This document shows, in pieces, positions 42,873 through 51,878 of a stretch of 64,000 nt of DNA. Source of the DNA: R-RK-3 sp031399085 (lineage in GTDB: Bacteria > Pseudomonadota > Alphaproteobacteria > Rhizobiales > Rhodomicrobiaceae). The translations under genes were made by a program, and so were the position numbers. Under the pieces are notes generated by a model. It worked only from the letters and a program-made list of their open reading frames with translations, did no database searches and was not told where the DNA came from. Every line of letters starts with the position of its first letter. Position 1 is the first letter of the stretch. Location of the stretch: positions 1 to 64,000 of the forward strand of contig JANNOQ010000090.1 in the NCBI GenBank assembly GCA_031399085.1, written 5' to 3'.

Positions 42873-43745
42873 CTACACGCCTGTCTCGCGCAGAAGCGCT
42901 TCGAGCTGGGCTTCGGGGATGGCCTTGTCGAGATGATTAAAATGCCCGAAAGCGAGCAATTCCTCGCCCTTCAGGCGCATATTACCCAAAAGCGAGCGGA
43001 GCAGGCTGCCACCGAAAGTGATGCAGGAAATGCCGATGCCGGCAAAGGCCTTGATCTCGGGCGCGGGGCTGTAGCCAACGCAGATCGCGAGCGGTCCGTC
43101 GACCACCCTGGCAAGCTTTTCCAGGATTTGTATGTGCTGGACACCCGGCACCATGACGCAATCCGCACCGGCGGCGAAATACGCTTCCGAGCGTTCGACG
43201 GTGGTTTCGAACGGCGAATGCACCTTCGCGCCCAAGAGGAAGGATTCCGTGCTGATCGTGATCACGGCAGGCATTTTGACCTCGGCGGTCGCCGCCTTGA
43301 CGGCCCGCACGCATTCGGCCATCTCCTTGATCGGCAGCATGCCATGCGAGGCGTTACGGCCGCCGTCGCTCAGCGTAATGCCGACACAGCCGGCGGAAAT
43401 TGCCGAACTCACCGCATATTTCAGCTCTTCCAGCGAGCGGCCGGCCGCCCCTTCGAGATCGATATTAACCGGCGTGTCAAACCCCTTGGTGATCCTGGCC
43501 GCGATGCTCAGCAGATCTTCGGTCGCAATGCGCTCATGGGCGGAATAGCCAAGACACCAGCCGATGGCCGTCGCCGAAGTACCGATGAATTCGAAGCCGG
43601 CATCCGCCATAATGCGTGAGCTCGCCACATCCCAAACTTCCGGCATGACGAAGGTCTCGGACTGCTGCAAACGCTTGCGCAGCCGTCTGATTTTGTCTTT
43701 TTGGCCGCTGGCCGAGACCTGATCCATGATTAAGCTTTGGTCCAT
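42873..43745 (-). CDS. isocitrate lyase/PEP mutase family protein
   Basis: A 290-residue TIM-barrel protein of the ICL/PEP-mutase superfamily: FVMPEVWDVASSRIMADAGFEFIGTSATAIGWCLGY near the N-terminus, VNIDLEGAAG and GCVGITLSDG in the middle, and GADCVMVPG later. The KKCGH motif of isocitrate lyase is absent, so it is one of the many oxaloacetate-decarboxylase, 2-methylisocitrate-lyase or phosphonate-type relatives. The reaction cannot be fixed. It lies upstream of the thiolase gene on the same strand (61-bp gap). Start 43745 versus 43727 is open. Confidence 0.8.
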   Translation of the reverse strand: MDQSLIMDQVSASGQKDKIRRLRKRLQQSETFVMPEVWDVASSRIMADAGFEFIGTSATAIGWCLGYSAHERIATEDLLSIAARITKGFDTPVNIDLEGAAGRSLEELKYAVSSAISAGCVGITLSDGGRNASHGMLPIKEMAECVRAVKAATAEVKMPAVITISTESFLLGAKVHSPFETTVERSEAYFAAGADCVMVPGVQHIQILEKLARVVDGPLAICVGYSPAPEIKAFAGIGISCITFGGSLLRSLLGNMRLKGEELLAFGHFNHLDKAIPEAQLEALLRETGV

Positions 43746-43968
43746 CGCTCTAACGCTTCACAAAATTGGACAGGACCCCACATTTCAACAGACACAAGCG
43801 TCCATTTCCACGCGTTGACCGGTGAACTTCTGGCCCGGCCGGCACTCCGGCTGTCTCGCGACAGTTAGTGTAGGAAAGCTGCCTGACGCCGATGATTGGC
43901 TATGTATTTTGACGATTATTTGTCTTTGCGATTGGAAAAGTCCGCGCGGCCTGCCTTTCCGTCAATTT

Positions 43969-44721
43969 TTATAGCGGCACGCCCACGGCTTGGGAAGACG
44001 GCAGATTCAAGCTATGCGCGGTATGGCGCTCAATGGCGCGGCCAAAATGCTCGGAAAAGCCGCTGAACAGCGCCTCGTCCAAGTGGCTCATTGACGATTT
44101 GCGGCCGAGATCCGCCAAACTTGTCAAGCCTTGATCCGTGATCCCGCACGCCACGATCCCCGAATAATGGCTCAGGTCCGGGGCGACATTGATGCTGGCG
44201 CCGTGAAAGCTCACCCAGCGGCGCACGCGGATGCCGATCGCGGCGATCTTGTCCTCCGTCAACGGCCCTTTGTCCGGCCTTGGCACCCAAATTCCGGTGC
44301 GGCCCTCGCGGCAAATGGCGGCCACCCCGAGTTGCCCAAGCGCGTCGATGACCCAACTTTCAATCGTGCGTACAAAACGGCGCACATCCTTTCCTCTGCG
44401 CTCCAGGTCGAGCATCAGGTAGACGACGCGCTGACCTGGACCGTGATAAGTGTATTGTCCGCCGCGCCCGCTTTGGAAGACGGGAAAGCGGTCCGGATCG
44501 AGAAGGTCGTCGGGCATGGCGCTGGTGCCGGCTGTATAAAGCGGCGGGTGTTGCAGGAGCCAGACGAGTTCGGGCGCTTCGCCTCGATAAATCGCGTCGG
44601 CGTGCCGCTCCATCGCGGCGACGGCGTCTGAATAGGCGACGAGCCCCAGACTTTCGACCCATGCGATTTTTGTGGGCTCAACAATCGCGATATTTCTTGC
44701 CAACCGTTCCAATTTTACCAA
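43969..44721 (-). CDS. lipB: lipoyl(octanoyl) transferase LipB
   Basis: A 250-residue protein that transfers octanoyl from ACP to lipoyl domains. The LipB signature RGGQYTYHGPGQ is near 85, the Lys in EDKIAAIGIR near 160 and the acyl-carrying Cys192 in ACGITD. No ATG or GTG gives a full-length N-terminus. The TTG at 44721 has GGGAG seven bases upstream, so a TTG start is supported. Confidence 0.92.
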   Translation of the reverse strand: MVKLERLARNIAIVEPTKIAWVESLGLVAYSDAVAAMERHADAIYRGEAPELVWLLQHPPLYTAGTSAMPDDLLDPDRFPVFQSGRGGQYTYHGPGQRVVYLMLDLERRGKDVRRFVRTIESWVIDALGQLGVAAICREGRTGIWVPRPDKGPLTEDKIAAIGIRVRRWVSFHGASINVAPDLSHYSGIVACGITDQGLTSLADLGRKSSMSHLDEALFSGFSEHFGRAIERHTAHSLNLPSSQAVGVPL

Positions 44722-44974
44722 ATCGAAACTCCCTTATGCGAGCGTGAAGACTGTCAAGCGTCGGCGGTGCGGCCCGCAGCGATCAAGCCCCGCGTACGTT
44801 GCGGCCGCCCAGCCTTTCAGCGCTTTTTTGCGGCCCTTCGCATGGCCCGCTTGCAATGCCCAACCCCGTTTGCTAAATCCTTCGAAGCGTTCTGGGCGCC
44901 CTTGATCTCAAAGCATAGGCTTAAATTCAGCATAGGCTTTAAGGGCGGTGCAATCCAGGCGCGCGGAAAACCGT

Positions 44975-45059
44975 GCGGTCGTGGCGGAATCGGTAGACGC
45001 GCAGCGTTGAGGTCGCTGTGGGGCAACCCGTGGAAGTTCGAGTCTTCTCGACCGCACCA
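44975..45059 (+). tRNA. tRNA-Leu (anticodon GAG)
   Basis: An 85-nt class II tRNA. GCGGTCG pairs with CGACCGC, the anticodon stem CAGCG/CGCTG encloses TTGAGGT with anticodon GAG, the long variable arm is GTGGGGCAACCCGT, the T-arm has GTTCGAGTC, and the 3' ACCA is encoded. Confidence 0.95.
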
Positions 45060-45271
45060 TTCCAATTTCTGAGCCATCGCGCAATCGTGACCGGCTTTCC
45101 ATATTCCTCGCTCACTAACACATCACCGCACTTTTGCTGGCTGTTTGACGCCCGTTCCGCGCCTCAAACCGTTATTGCCCGGAACCTTTCCCATCGCCTT
45201 CCTGTTTTCCATACAGCCAGTGATTGTAACGTCCGCAAAGGACAGTACGCTGGATTTGAAAGGAAATTACT

Positions 45272-45655
45272 ATGATGCTTTTGAGGCGCGCTGGAACGGC
45301 GGCGCTCATTGCTGCAGCCGTGGCTGTCGGATCATCCGCGGGCACAATCTCCGCGAGTGCGGCACCCGCTGCGGGAAATGTTGTAAACCGCACGATCCCA
45401 GTAGTGAATTCGGAACTTCTCAACGATGTTCAAAACAAGGACCGTGGAGGAGATAATAATGGTGGAAAGTGGCGTCGCGGCGACCGGCGAGGCGGTGAAT
45501 GGCGCCAAGGCGACGGACGCCGCCGATATCGAAATAATGATTACTATGATGACGGTTTCAACCCTGGCCCGTTCATAGCGCTTGGCATAGCCGGCGCGTT
45601 GATTGAAGGCGGGTCGAACGACGATGACTCGTCAAACTCGTGGTCGGACGATTAA
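45272..45655 (+). CDS. secreted Arg/Gly/Asp-rich small protein, unknown function
   Basis: A 127-residue protein. The signal peptide is about 1-32 (LIAAAVAVGSSAGTISASA, cleavage after ASA). A low-complexity middle of Gly/Arg/Asp repeats (WRRGDRRGGEWRQGDGRRR) and a short hydrophobic GPFIALGIAGALIEGG follow, with an acidic Ser/Asp tail. The composition resembles small periplasmic proteins of the BA14K-like sort found in rhizobia, but I cannot assign it. An AAAGGA is seven bases before the first of two ATGs. A strong terminator follows the stop. Confidence 0.65.
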   Translation: MMLLRRAGTAALIAAAVAVGSSAGTISASAAPAAGNVVNRTIPVVNSELLNDVQNKDRGGDNNGGKWRRGDRRGGEWRQGDGRRRYRNNDYYDDGFNPGPFIALGIAGALIEGGSNDDDSSNSWSDD

Positions 45656-45690
45656 ACCCTTCATCAGATTTAAAAAGTTGCTCGTAAACT

Positions 45691-45718
45691 TGGCTGGCTT
45701 TACGCCAGCCATTTTTTT
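45691..45718 (+). terminator. rho-independent terminator after the secreted protein gene
   Basis: Perfect 8-bp stem TGGCTGGC/GCCAGCCA with loop TTTAC, followed by seven T residues, 35 bp after the stop codon. Confidence 0.9.
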
Positions 45719-45759
45719 GCCGGACCATCCCGACGAGAATTCAAGCCGCGCCGAGCAGT

Positions 45760-46134
45760 TTAATTCGAAGATTCCATTAAGGCGGGCGTGATGGAGACCG
45801 ACTCGCCGCATCCGCAAGCGCTCGTCTGGTTTGGGTTATTGAAAACGAAGCCCGACGTCAGTGTCTCGGCTTTGAAATCCATTTCCGTGCCGAGCAGAAA
45901 CAAAATGGCTTTCGGCTCGATGAAAATCTTTACGCCCTTGTCCTCGACCATATCCTCATGCGGCTTCTGGCCCTGCGCATACTCCATCGTATATTCCATG
46001 CCAGCGCAGCCGCCCTTTTTGACGCCTACCCTGAGACCAGCCACCGGGTCGGGGCTGCCGGCCATGATTTGCTTGACGCGCACAGCGGCCGCGTCGGTCA
46101 GCGTTAAAACCTTTGGTCGCTCAAATCTTGCCAT
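45760..46134 (-). CDS. HesB/IscA/SufA-type iron-sulfur cluster assembly protein
   Basis: A 124-residue A-type carrier. The conserved cysteines are in GGCAGMEYTMEY (about 48) and the C-terminal SACGCGESV. Such proteins receive and pass on Fe-S clusters to target enzymes. N-terminal RFERPKVLTLTDAAA fits the SufA/IscA-like branch, which in rhizobia often ends the suf operon, but no other suf or isc gene is in the window. The ATG at 46134 has GAGG six bases before it. Confidence 0.88.
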   Translation of the reverse strand: MARFERPKVLTLTDAAAVRVKQIMAGSPDPVAGLRVGVKKGGCAGMEYTMEYAQGQKPHEDMVEDKGVKIFIEPKAILFLLGTEMDFKAETLTSGFVFNNPNQTSACGCGESVSITPALMESSN

Positions 46135-46360
46135 CGGGCACCTCTTCAATCGCTACAATATGTGCGCCCTCACCCCGCAAATGCAAGTCTCCTGATTTTA
46201 AGCAGAGACTTGCAGCGCAGGGCAGGGAGCGTCCCGGATCTGCATGGCTAATTGATTGGCAGGCGGTGGGAACGGGGTGGTACTGTCCCATAGTCAATGT
46301 TGATGAACCTCGCTCAGGGCGCTGTCCCGCGTCCGATGCTCAACCACAACACACGCTATC

Positions 46361-47302
46361 ATGCCCGAAGCTGGCCTGGCTGGCGCCACCCCGAACGACG
46401 CTGGTTCGAAGGATTCGCCGCTGCTTGGCATGGCCGCTGCCGCCGGCGCTTTTTTCGCGCTGAGCGTTATGGCGCTGTTGGCCAAGCTGCTGAGCAGCAC
46501 TCATCACGTCGTGGAAATCGCATTTTGGCGCAATTTGCTGGCGCTGCTGCCGTTTCTGATCGCGATTGGCGTCTTCCGGCAGCGGCAAATCCTGAAAATT
46601 CAGAGCAAACCGCGCGTGGTCGTCACCCGCTCCGTCGTCGCGACGCTGAGCATTCTCTGCATGTTCGGTGCGTTTTCGCTGCTGCCGCTGGCAAATGCGA
46701 CCTCGCTGGTGTTCACATCCACGCTGTTCGTGCCGGTTCTGAGCTACTTTTTTCTCAGCGAGCGCGTCGGACCTTATCGCTGGAGCGCGATTGCGGTAGG
46801 GTTCATCGGCGTTGCATTCATCGCCCAGCCGGACGGCAGTTGGAACCTGCTGGGGATGGTTCTGGGGCTTAGCGCGGCTTTTCTCAACGCCGTTCTGAGC
46901 ACGATGCTGAGGCTGCTTGGCCGCACCGAAAATCCGACCACGCTGACCTTCTACCTGCTGTTGGTTGGCACTGTTCTCCTCGCTCCGTTCATGCCATTCA
47001 TAGGCACTATACCGGCGTCGAATGAAATCGGCCTGCTGATAGGTATCGGCGTGGCGGGGATTTTCGCGCAATTATTGCTAACAAACGCGTTCAAATACGC
47101 GCCGGCGGCGCTGGCTTCGGTCTTCAGCTACACGCAGATCATCTGGGCGACGCTGTTCGGCTGGGCGATCTTCGGGGATTGGCCGACGAGCAGCATCCTG
47201 ATTGGCTCCGCCATCATCATCGCGTCCAGCATGATCGTGATCCTGCGGGAGCGGTATCTGGCGCGGAAAGGCAGGCTGCTACGGCCTGCGGTGGGGGAAT
47301 AA
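46361..47302 (+). CDS. EamA/DMT superfamily permease
   Basis: A 313-residue protein with ten predicted membrane helices in two EamA repeats: the first half has FWRNLLALLPFLIA and the typical FSLLPLANATSL, the second LLLTNAFKYAPAALASVFSY and TQIIWATLFGWAIFGDWP. Members export amino acids, nucleosides or other metabolites. Nothing in the context defines the substrate. Weak ribosome site. It converges with the hydrolase gene. Confidence 0.88.
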   Translation: MPEAGLAGATPNDAGSKDSPLLGMAAAAGAFFALSVMALLAKLLSSTHHVVEIAFWRNLLALLPFLIAIGVFRQRQILKIQSKPRVVVTRSVVATLSILCMFGAFSLLPLANATSLVFTSTLFVPVLSYFFLSERVGPYRWSAIAVGFIGVAFIAQPDGSWNLLGMVLGLSAAFLNAVLSTMLRLLGRTENPTTLTFYLLLVGTVLLAPFMPFIGTIPASNEIGLLIGIGVAGIFAQLLLTNAFKYAPAALASVFSYTQIIWATLFGWAIFGDWPTSSILIGSAIIIASSMIVILRERYLARKGRLLRPAVGE

Positions 47303-47313
47303 ATCATCGCCGC

Positions 47314-48129
47314 CTATTTCGAATTCGCCTTTATGAACTGCGCCACGACCCCAACGGCTTGATCCTCGATCCCTAAAAATCCGTGCTGCGACTTGGCCTC
47401 GCAGGGGTCTGACTGCGGCGGGCTGCCCCCGTCGAGCAAGGCGATTTCAACCTTGGCCGCTTTGGTCAGGCGCGCTTGCAATTTGGGGATATCGGCGGCG
47501 GGTGTGATGTCGCATCCGTCCTTCTTATGGGAGACAATCAGCGTCGGCAGCGCGACGGTCTGCAGCGCCATGCTGGCGACGCCGTTCCGATGACTGGAGA
47601 CAATCTTCCAATCCGGCTTGGCTCGCGTGATGGTCGATGTCAGAATCAAGCCGTCGATGTTTCCCGCGCCGATTGCGCCGTTTGCCGCCGAAAACGTTCC
47701 CATGCTGGTTCCCACCAGCCACACCGGAACGTTGCGCTCCTTTTTCAGATAGCCCGCGACCGACCCGATGTCTTCGGCATGGGCCTTGCTCATGCGGAAG
47801 ATGGCGTTCATCTTATTCCGATGATCGGACGGCGCATCGACCACGGCAACCATCAGCCCTTGCGCCGCAAATTTATCCCGGCTGCGCACGAGGAAATTGC
47901 CCGCGCCCCAATTCATCGCCGAAGCGCTTTTCAGCCCCAACGCTCCATGGCCGCCGGCAAAAAGGATCACCGAGGCGACAGGGTTGTCCGGCTTGATGAG
48001 GATGAATTTCTGGGTGACGCCGCGCGCCGTCTTGATCGAGACCAGCGATGCATCCGAGGCATCGGCGGGTCGAATGGCCCCGGCGAGCTGGCATAGGGCC
48101 AACAACGCCACAACAGTTCCACGGATCAT
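47314..48129 (-). CDS. exported alpha/beta-hydrolase
   Basis: A 271-residue protein with an N-terminal signal peptide (about 1-24, ADASDA). The alpha/beta-hydrolase core holds FAGGHGALGL for the oxyanion hole, VGTSMGTFSA with the nucleophile Ser near 142, an Asp-containing DGCDITPAAD region and a C-terminal His in SQHGFLG. It probably acts in the periplasm on an ester or amide. Substrate unknown. Confidence 0.8.
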   Translation of the reverse strand: MIRGTVVALLALCQLAGAIRPADASDASLVSIKTARGVTQKFILIKPDNPVASVILFAGGHGALGLKSASAMNWGAGNFLVRSRDKFAAQGLMVAVVDAPSDHRNKMNAIFRMSKAHAEDIGSVAGYLKKERNVPVWLVGTSMGTFSAANGAIGAGNIDGLILTSTITRAKPDWKIVSSHRNGVASMALQTVALPTLIVSHKKDGCDITPAADIPKLQARLTKAAKVEIALLDGGSPPQSDPCEAKSQHGFLGIEDQAVGVVAQFIKANSK

Positions 48130-48242
48130 GACCGCCCCCGCCTCTATGCCTCAAACGGTACCATACTGTACAGTGGAGCGCGGGAAAAGTGACTTTACCA
48201 TATGCCAGCGCGTGCAGAAATCGTGCGTCGGTTGAAGGCGTC

Positions 48243-48467
48243 TTACTCGCCCAGGAATTGCTCGGGCGTAATGCCAGCCTGTTTCAGAATTGCCCGCAAT
48301 GTGCCTTCTGGCATGTCACCGGGATGGTTCGGATTAGTGGTAAATCGGGCCGTCTGCACATTGCGCCAGATTTCATGCGAACCCGCGGTCTGCCGGTAGA
48401 ACTCGAAACCGAACGCTTTCAGCCTCTTGACGATGTCGCGATAGCGAAACCCCGCCAGCCTGCCCAT
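48243..48467 (-). CDS. hicA: HicA-family mRNA interferase toxin
   Basis: A 74-residue HicA/YcfA protein with a dsRBD-like fold: FRYRDIVKRLKAFGFEF, the catalytic His in GSHEIWRN and a C-terminal PEGTLRAILKQAGITPEQF. HicA toxins cut mRNA. Its ATG shares one base with the stop of the upstream antitoxin gene (TAATG), so synthesis of the pair is coupled. The antitoxin-first order differs from the E. coli hicAB order. Confidence 0.88.
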   Translation of the reverse strand: MGRLAGFRYRDIVKRLKAFGFEFYRQTAGSHEIWRNVQTARFTTNPNHPGDMPEGTLRAILKQAGITPEQFLGE

Positions 48468-48697
48468 TACAATGCAAGCAGCAGCGGATAGTCGAACGGT
48501 TCCTGCGCGACCTTCAGCTTGAGGGTTACGCCATCATCGCCTTGAGCCTCGATCAGCTTTTTGGCGATGTCGCGGGCAATCTCCAGGGTTTCCGTAATCG
48601 TGCGGCCTTGAGCGACAAGGCCGGGAACGTCATCCGAGGTGGCGAGATAAACTCCCTCGGGCAACTTTTCGATGTGCAGATTGACGATGTGTTCCAT
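48467..48697 (-). CDS. hicB: HicB-family antitoxin (DUF1902-like)
   Basis: A 76-residue partner of the HicA toxin: a partial RNase-H-like fold with HIVNLHIEKLPEGVYLATSDDVPGLVAQGRTITETLEIA. It lacks a C-terminal DNA-binding domain, so autoregulation is not obvious. ATG 48697 is chosen on family fit. The upstream TTG at 48715 would add six residues. Confidence 0.82.
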   Translation of the reverse strand: MEHIVNLHIEKLPEGVYLATSDDVPGLVAQGRTITETLEIARDIAKKLIEAQGDDGVTLKLKVAQEPFDYPLLLAL

Positions 48698-48765
48698 TCG
48701 GGCAGCATAGCGCAAAAAGGACGTGTTGGGAGGCGGCGTTGTGCTCCACGCGTCGGGGCGCGGCG

Positions 48766-48950
<185 letters not shown>

Positions 48951-48983
48951 CATCAATCGGATTACGGGTTGAATAATGAGATT

Positions 48984-49544
48984 TTATGCGTCAGTCTTAG
49001 ATCGCCAATGCGATAGCGATATATTGTCTTTCGGGGGAGTATATTCTCCATTCAACTCCGAAATGTAACGCTTTTCCAAAAAATCAAGGAAAGAAGGCTT
49101 GAAGTTAACAGAGTTTTTACTGTCTATTAACCAATCTTTATGTTTAATTGACTCATTCCTGACAATCACTGACCAAGTATCCCAAAGATCCTGATCTTCT
49201 GCTTTTGTGTTTTTTGTTTTTGCAGCTTCAGTTACGGTATCAAATACAGTTTCAATAAAGTTATAAGTCAATAATGCATACCTGTCGTATCCAGGCCCAG
49301 GCTGAATAATTTTCTCTCCAAATTCAATAACTAATTTATTTATATCAAAGTATAGTCTATCTATAGAGTCATATCGCAAACGCTCTAGAATTTCGTTGTT
49401 ATTCTCTTCTGATTGCTTCAACGCTTTCCGTGTTAATCCTATAACAATAATCAAAAGCCCTACAGCAATTAATTGCACAATCACTTCGAGGGAATTCATT
49501 AGGTTATACTTATATCCGTCTAAGCCCATTACAAATTCATACAT
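48984..49544 (-). CDS. membrane-anchored hypothetical protein in AT-rich insert
   Basis: A 186-residue protein with one N-terminal membrane helix (about 18-40, VIVQLIAVGLLIIVIGL), a short charged helix (LKQSEENNNEILERL) and a helical cytoplasmic domain with RLYFDINKLVIEFGEKI, YNFIETVFDTV and DLWDTWSVIVRN. The layout resembles DUF4760-like membrane proteins, but I cannot confirm the family. Coding GC is about one-third, far below the surroundings. The ATG has GAGG eight bases upstream, inside the end of the GNAT gene, so the two form a coupled pair. Confidence 0.65.
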   Translation of the reverse strand: MYEFVMGLDGYKYNLMNSLEVIVQLIAVGLLIIVIGLTRKALKQSEENNNEILERLRYDSIDRLYFDINKLVIEFGEKIIQPGPGYDRYALLTYNFIETVFDTVTEAAKTKNTKAEDQDLWDTWSVIVRNESIKHKDWLIDSKNSVNFKPSFLDFLEKRYISELNGEYTPPKDNISLSHWRSKTDA

Positions 49545-49555
49545 AAATAAAACCT

Positions 49556-50194
49556 CTATAGAACTGGAAAATCATGTTGCTTTGCAAGCATATCACTGAT
49601 GCGTTTGTCGTCTGAATGACAATGATAAACATTGACATAAACTTCTCGCAGGAGTGACTGAAGCGCAACGGCGCTCAGCGAAGATGGCATCCGATCCTGC
49701 CATATCATCAAATCCATGAGCGGCGGTTGCTCTCCCGTTTCGAGCGGCAGGATGTAGTTCAATCCATCAATACGTCGGCAGCCAAGCTTCCTGTAAAACT
49801 CTACGCGCCGCAGACGCTTGTCCCTGTCGGCTGAATATTCCCGATCGGAGTCAACTTCCAATAGCACCTGAACCGAACCTAGCTCGGCAGTTATCAGACG
49901 CGTGCTTTCCTGAAAGGTGGCAGACCCTAGTCCCTGCCCGCGAGCGGTATGGTCAACGGCCATATATTCCAACAATGCAAAGGTTGGGTTGGCAAACAGA
50001 TAAAGGATACTGAACGCGACGACTTTTTCGTCCAAGATACCCACGAGTAATCGATAAGATGGAATGTGAACCATGGCCGCAAGAGAGTCGCGAGGCTTGC
50101 GCTCGCTAGAAGGGATCGCCTCGCAATAGATGGCGTAGAGCTGCTCAAACTCCGATCCTTTATCCTCACGTAACGTCTTGAATTCTAGAGTCAC
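49556..50194 (-). CDS. GNAT family N-acetyltransferase in AT-rich insert
   Basis: A 212-residue protein. The GNAT core spans about 5-165, with acetyl-CoA-binding loop ARGQGLGSATF near 97 and the preceding strand LLEYMAVDHT. After the core comes an unusual C-terminal extension with LREVYVNVYHCHSDDKRISDML. The start is GTG 50194, ten bases after GAGGG. An in-frame TTG further up lies in the ettA end. Base composition is intermediate between island and chromosome. It is transcribed ahead of the membrane protein gene. Target of acetylation unknown. Confidence 0.75.
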   Translation of the reverse strand: MTLEFKTLREDKGSEFEQLYAIYCEAIPSSERKPRDSLAAMVHIPSYRLLVGILDEKVVAFSILYLFANPTFALLEYMAVDHTARGQGLGSATFQESTRLITAELGSVQVLLEVDSDREYSADRDKRLRRVEFYRKLGCRRIDGLNYILPLETGEQPPLMDLMIWQDRMPSSLSAVALQSLLREVYVNVYHCHSDDKRISDMLAKQHDFPVL

Positions 50195-50219
50195 CTGGCA
50201 AGCACCCTCTAATTTAAAT

Positions 50220-51878
50220 TCACCCCCGCTCAAATCGCCGGAACGTCACCCTATGCGGGTCCGTCGCGTGTTCGCCCAGCCTGCGCCGCTTGTCCTCCTC
50301 ATACGCCTCGAAATTGCCCTCGAACCACTCGACATGGCTGTCGCCCTCGAAGGCCAGAATGTGTGTCGCGATGCGGTCGAGGAAGAAGCGATCATGGCTG
50401 ATGATGATCGCGCAGCCGGCGAAATCCTCCAGCGCCGCTTCCAGCGAGGACAGTGTTTCGACGTCGAGATCGTTGGTCGGCTCGTCGAGCAGCATCAGAT
50501 TGCCGCCCTCTTTCAGCATTTTGGCCAGATGCACGCGGTTGCGCTCGCCGCCGGAGAGCTGGCCGACCTTTTTCTGCTGGTCGGCGCCCTTGAAATTGAA
50601 CCAGCCGCAATAGGCCCGGCTCGGCACTTCGCGCTTGCCGAGCGCGATCATGTCGTTGCCGCCGGAGATTTCCTCCCAAACGTTCTTTTTCGGATCGAGA
50701 CTGTCGCGGGATTGATCCACATAGCCCACCTTGACCGTCTCGCCGATCCGGATCGAGCCGCGATCGGGCTTTTCCTGGCCGACGATCATGCGGAACAGCG
50801 TCGTCTTACCCGCCCCGTTCGGGCCGATCACGCCAACGATGCCCCCGGGCGGCAGCTTGAAGGTCAGATCCTCGATCAGCAGTTTATCGCCAAAGGCTTT
50901 GCCGAGACCCTCCGCCTCGACCACCACGCCGCCAAGCCGGGGACCCGGCGGGATGGTGATCTGCGCCTTGCCGGTCTGCTCGCGACTGGCTTGCTCGGCC
51001 AAGTCTTCATAGGATTTGACGCGCGCCTTGGATTTGGCCTGACGCGCCTTCGGGCTGGCCCTGATCCATTCCAGCTCGCGGGACAGCGTGCGCTGGCGGG
51101 CCTCGTCCTCGCGCCCTTCCTGGGCGAGCCGTTTGGTTTTCTGCTCCAGCCAGGCTGAGTAGTTGCCCTTATAGGGGACGCCCTGGCCGCGATCGAGTTC
51201 GAGCGTCCATTCGGTCAGATTGTCGAGGAAATAGCGGTCGTGGGTAACGAGGATGACGACGCCGGGATAGCTCTTGAGGAAGCGCTCCAGCCAGGCGGTC
51301 GTCTCGGCGTCGAGATGGTTGGTCGGCTCGTCGAGCAAGAGAATGTCGGGCTTCGATAAGAGCAGGCGGCACAGCGCAACGCGCCGTTTTTCGCCGCCGG
51401 ACAGCGTCGTAACGTCGGCATCGCCGGGCGGGCAGCGCAGCGCGTCCATCGCCTGCTCGACCTGCGCATCGAGATCCCAAAGATTTTGCGCGTCGATGGC
51501 GTCCTGAAGCTGCGCCATCTCATCGGCGGTCTCGTCGGAATAATTCATGGCCAGCTCATTATACCGGTCCATCAGCGCTTTCTTCTCGGCGACGCCCTCC
51601 ATCGCATTGCCCATCACATCCTTGGACGCATCGAGCTGCGGCTCTTGGGAGAGATACCCAACCTTGATGCCTTCCGCGGCCCAGGCCTCGCCCAGAAAAT
51701 CCTTTTCCTGACCGGCCATGATGCGCATCAGCGTCGATTTACCGGAGCCATTGACGCCGACGACGCCGATCTTCGCGTTAGGAAGAAATGAAAGGCTGAT
51801 GTCCTTCAAGACCTGCTTACCGCCGGGATAGGTCTTGGAGAGTTTTTGCAACGTGTAGACATATTGAGTGGCGGCCAT
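50220..51878 (-). CDS. ettA: energy-dependent translational throttle protein EttA (ABC-F)
   Basis: A 552-residue cytoplasmic ABC-F ATPase. N-terminal YVYTLQKLSKTYPGGKQVLKD, two Walker A motifs (GVNGSGKST near 41, GPNGAGKTT near 350), two signatures (LSGGEKRRVALCRLL, LSGGERNRVHLAKML), and the P-site tRNA-interaction linker between the domains. It binds the ribosomal E site and gates elongation by the ATP/ADP ratio. Start 51878 (MAATQYVY) fits the family. The 3' end abuts the foreign insert and its last residues (FRRFERG) differ from those implied by the duplicate copy. Confidence 0.93.
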   Translation of the reverse strand: MAATQYVYTLQKLSKTYPGGKQVLKDISLSFLPNAKIGVVGVNGSGKSTLMRIMAGQEKDFLGEAWAAEGIKVGYLSQEPQLDASKDVMGNAMEGVAEKKALMDRYNELAMNYSDETADEMAQLQDAIDAQNLWDLDAQVEQAMDALRCPPGDADVTTLSGGEKRRVALCRLLLSKPDILLLDEPTNHLDAETTAWLERFLKSYPGVVILVTHDRYFLDNLTEWTLELDRGQGVPYKGNYSAWLEQKTKRLAQEGREDEARQRTLSRELEWIRASPKARQAKSKARVKSYEDLAEQASREQTGKAQITIPPGPRLGGVVVEAEGLGKAFGDKLLIEDLTFKLPPGGIVGVIGPNGAGKTTLFRMIVGQEKPDRGSIRIGETVKVGYVDQSRDSLDPKKNVWEEISGGNDMIALGKREVPSRAYCGWFNFKGADQQKKVGQLSGGERNRVHLAKMLKEGGNLMLLDEPTNDLDVETLSSLEAALEDFAGCAIIISHDRFFLDRIATHILAFEGDSHVEWFEGNFEAYEEDKRRRLGEHATDPHRVTFRRFERG

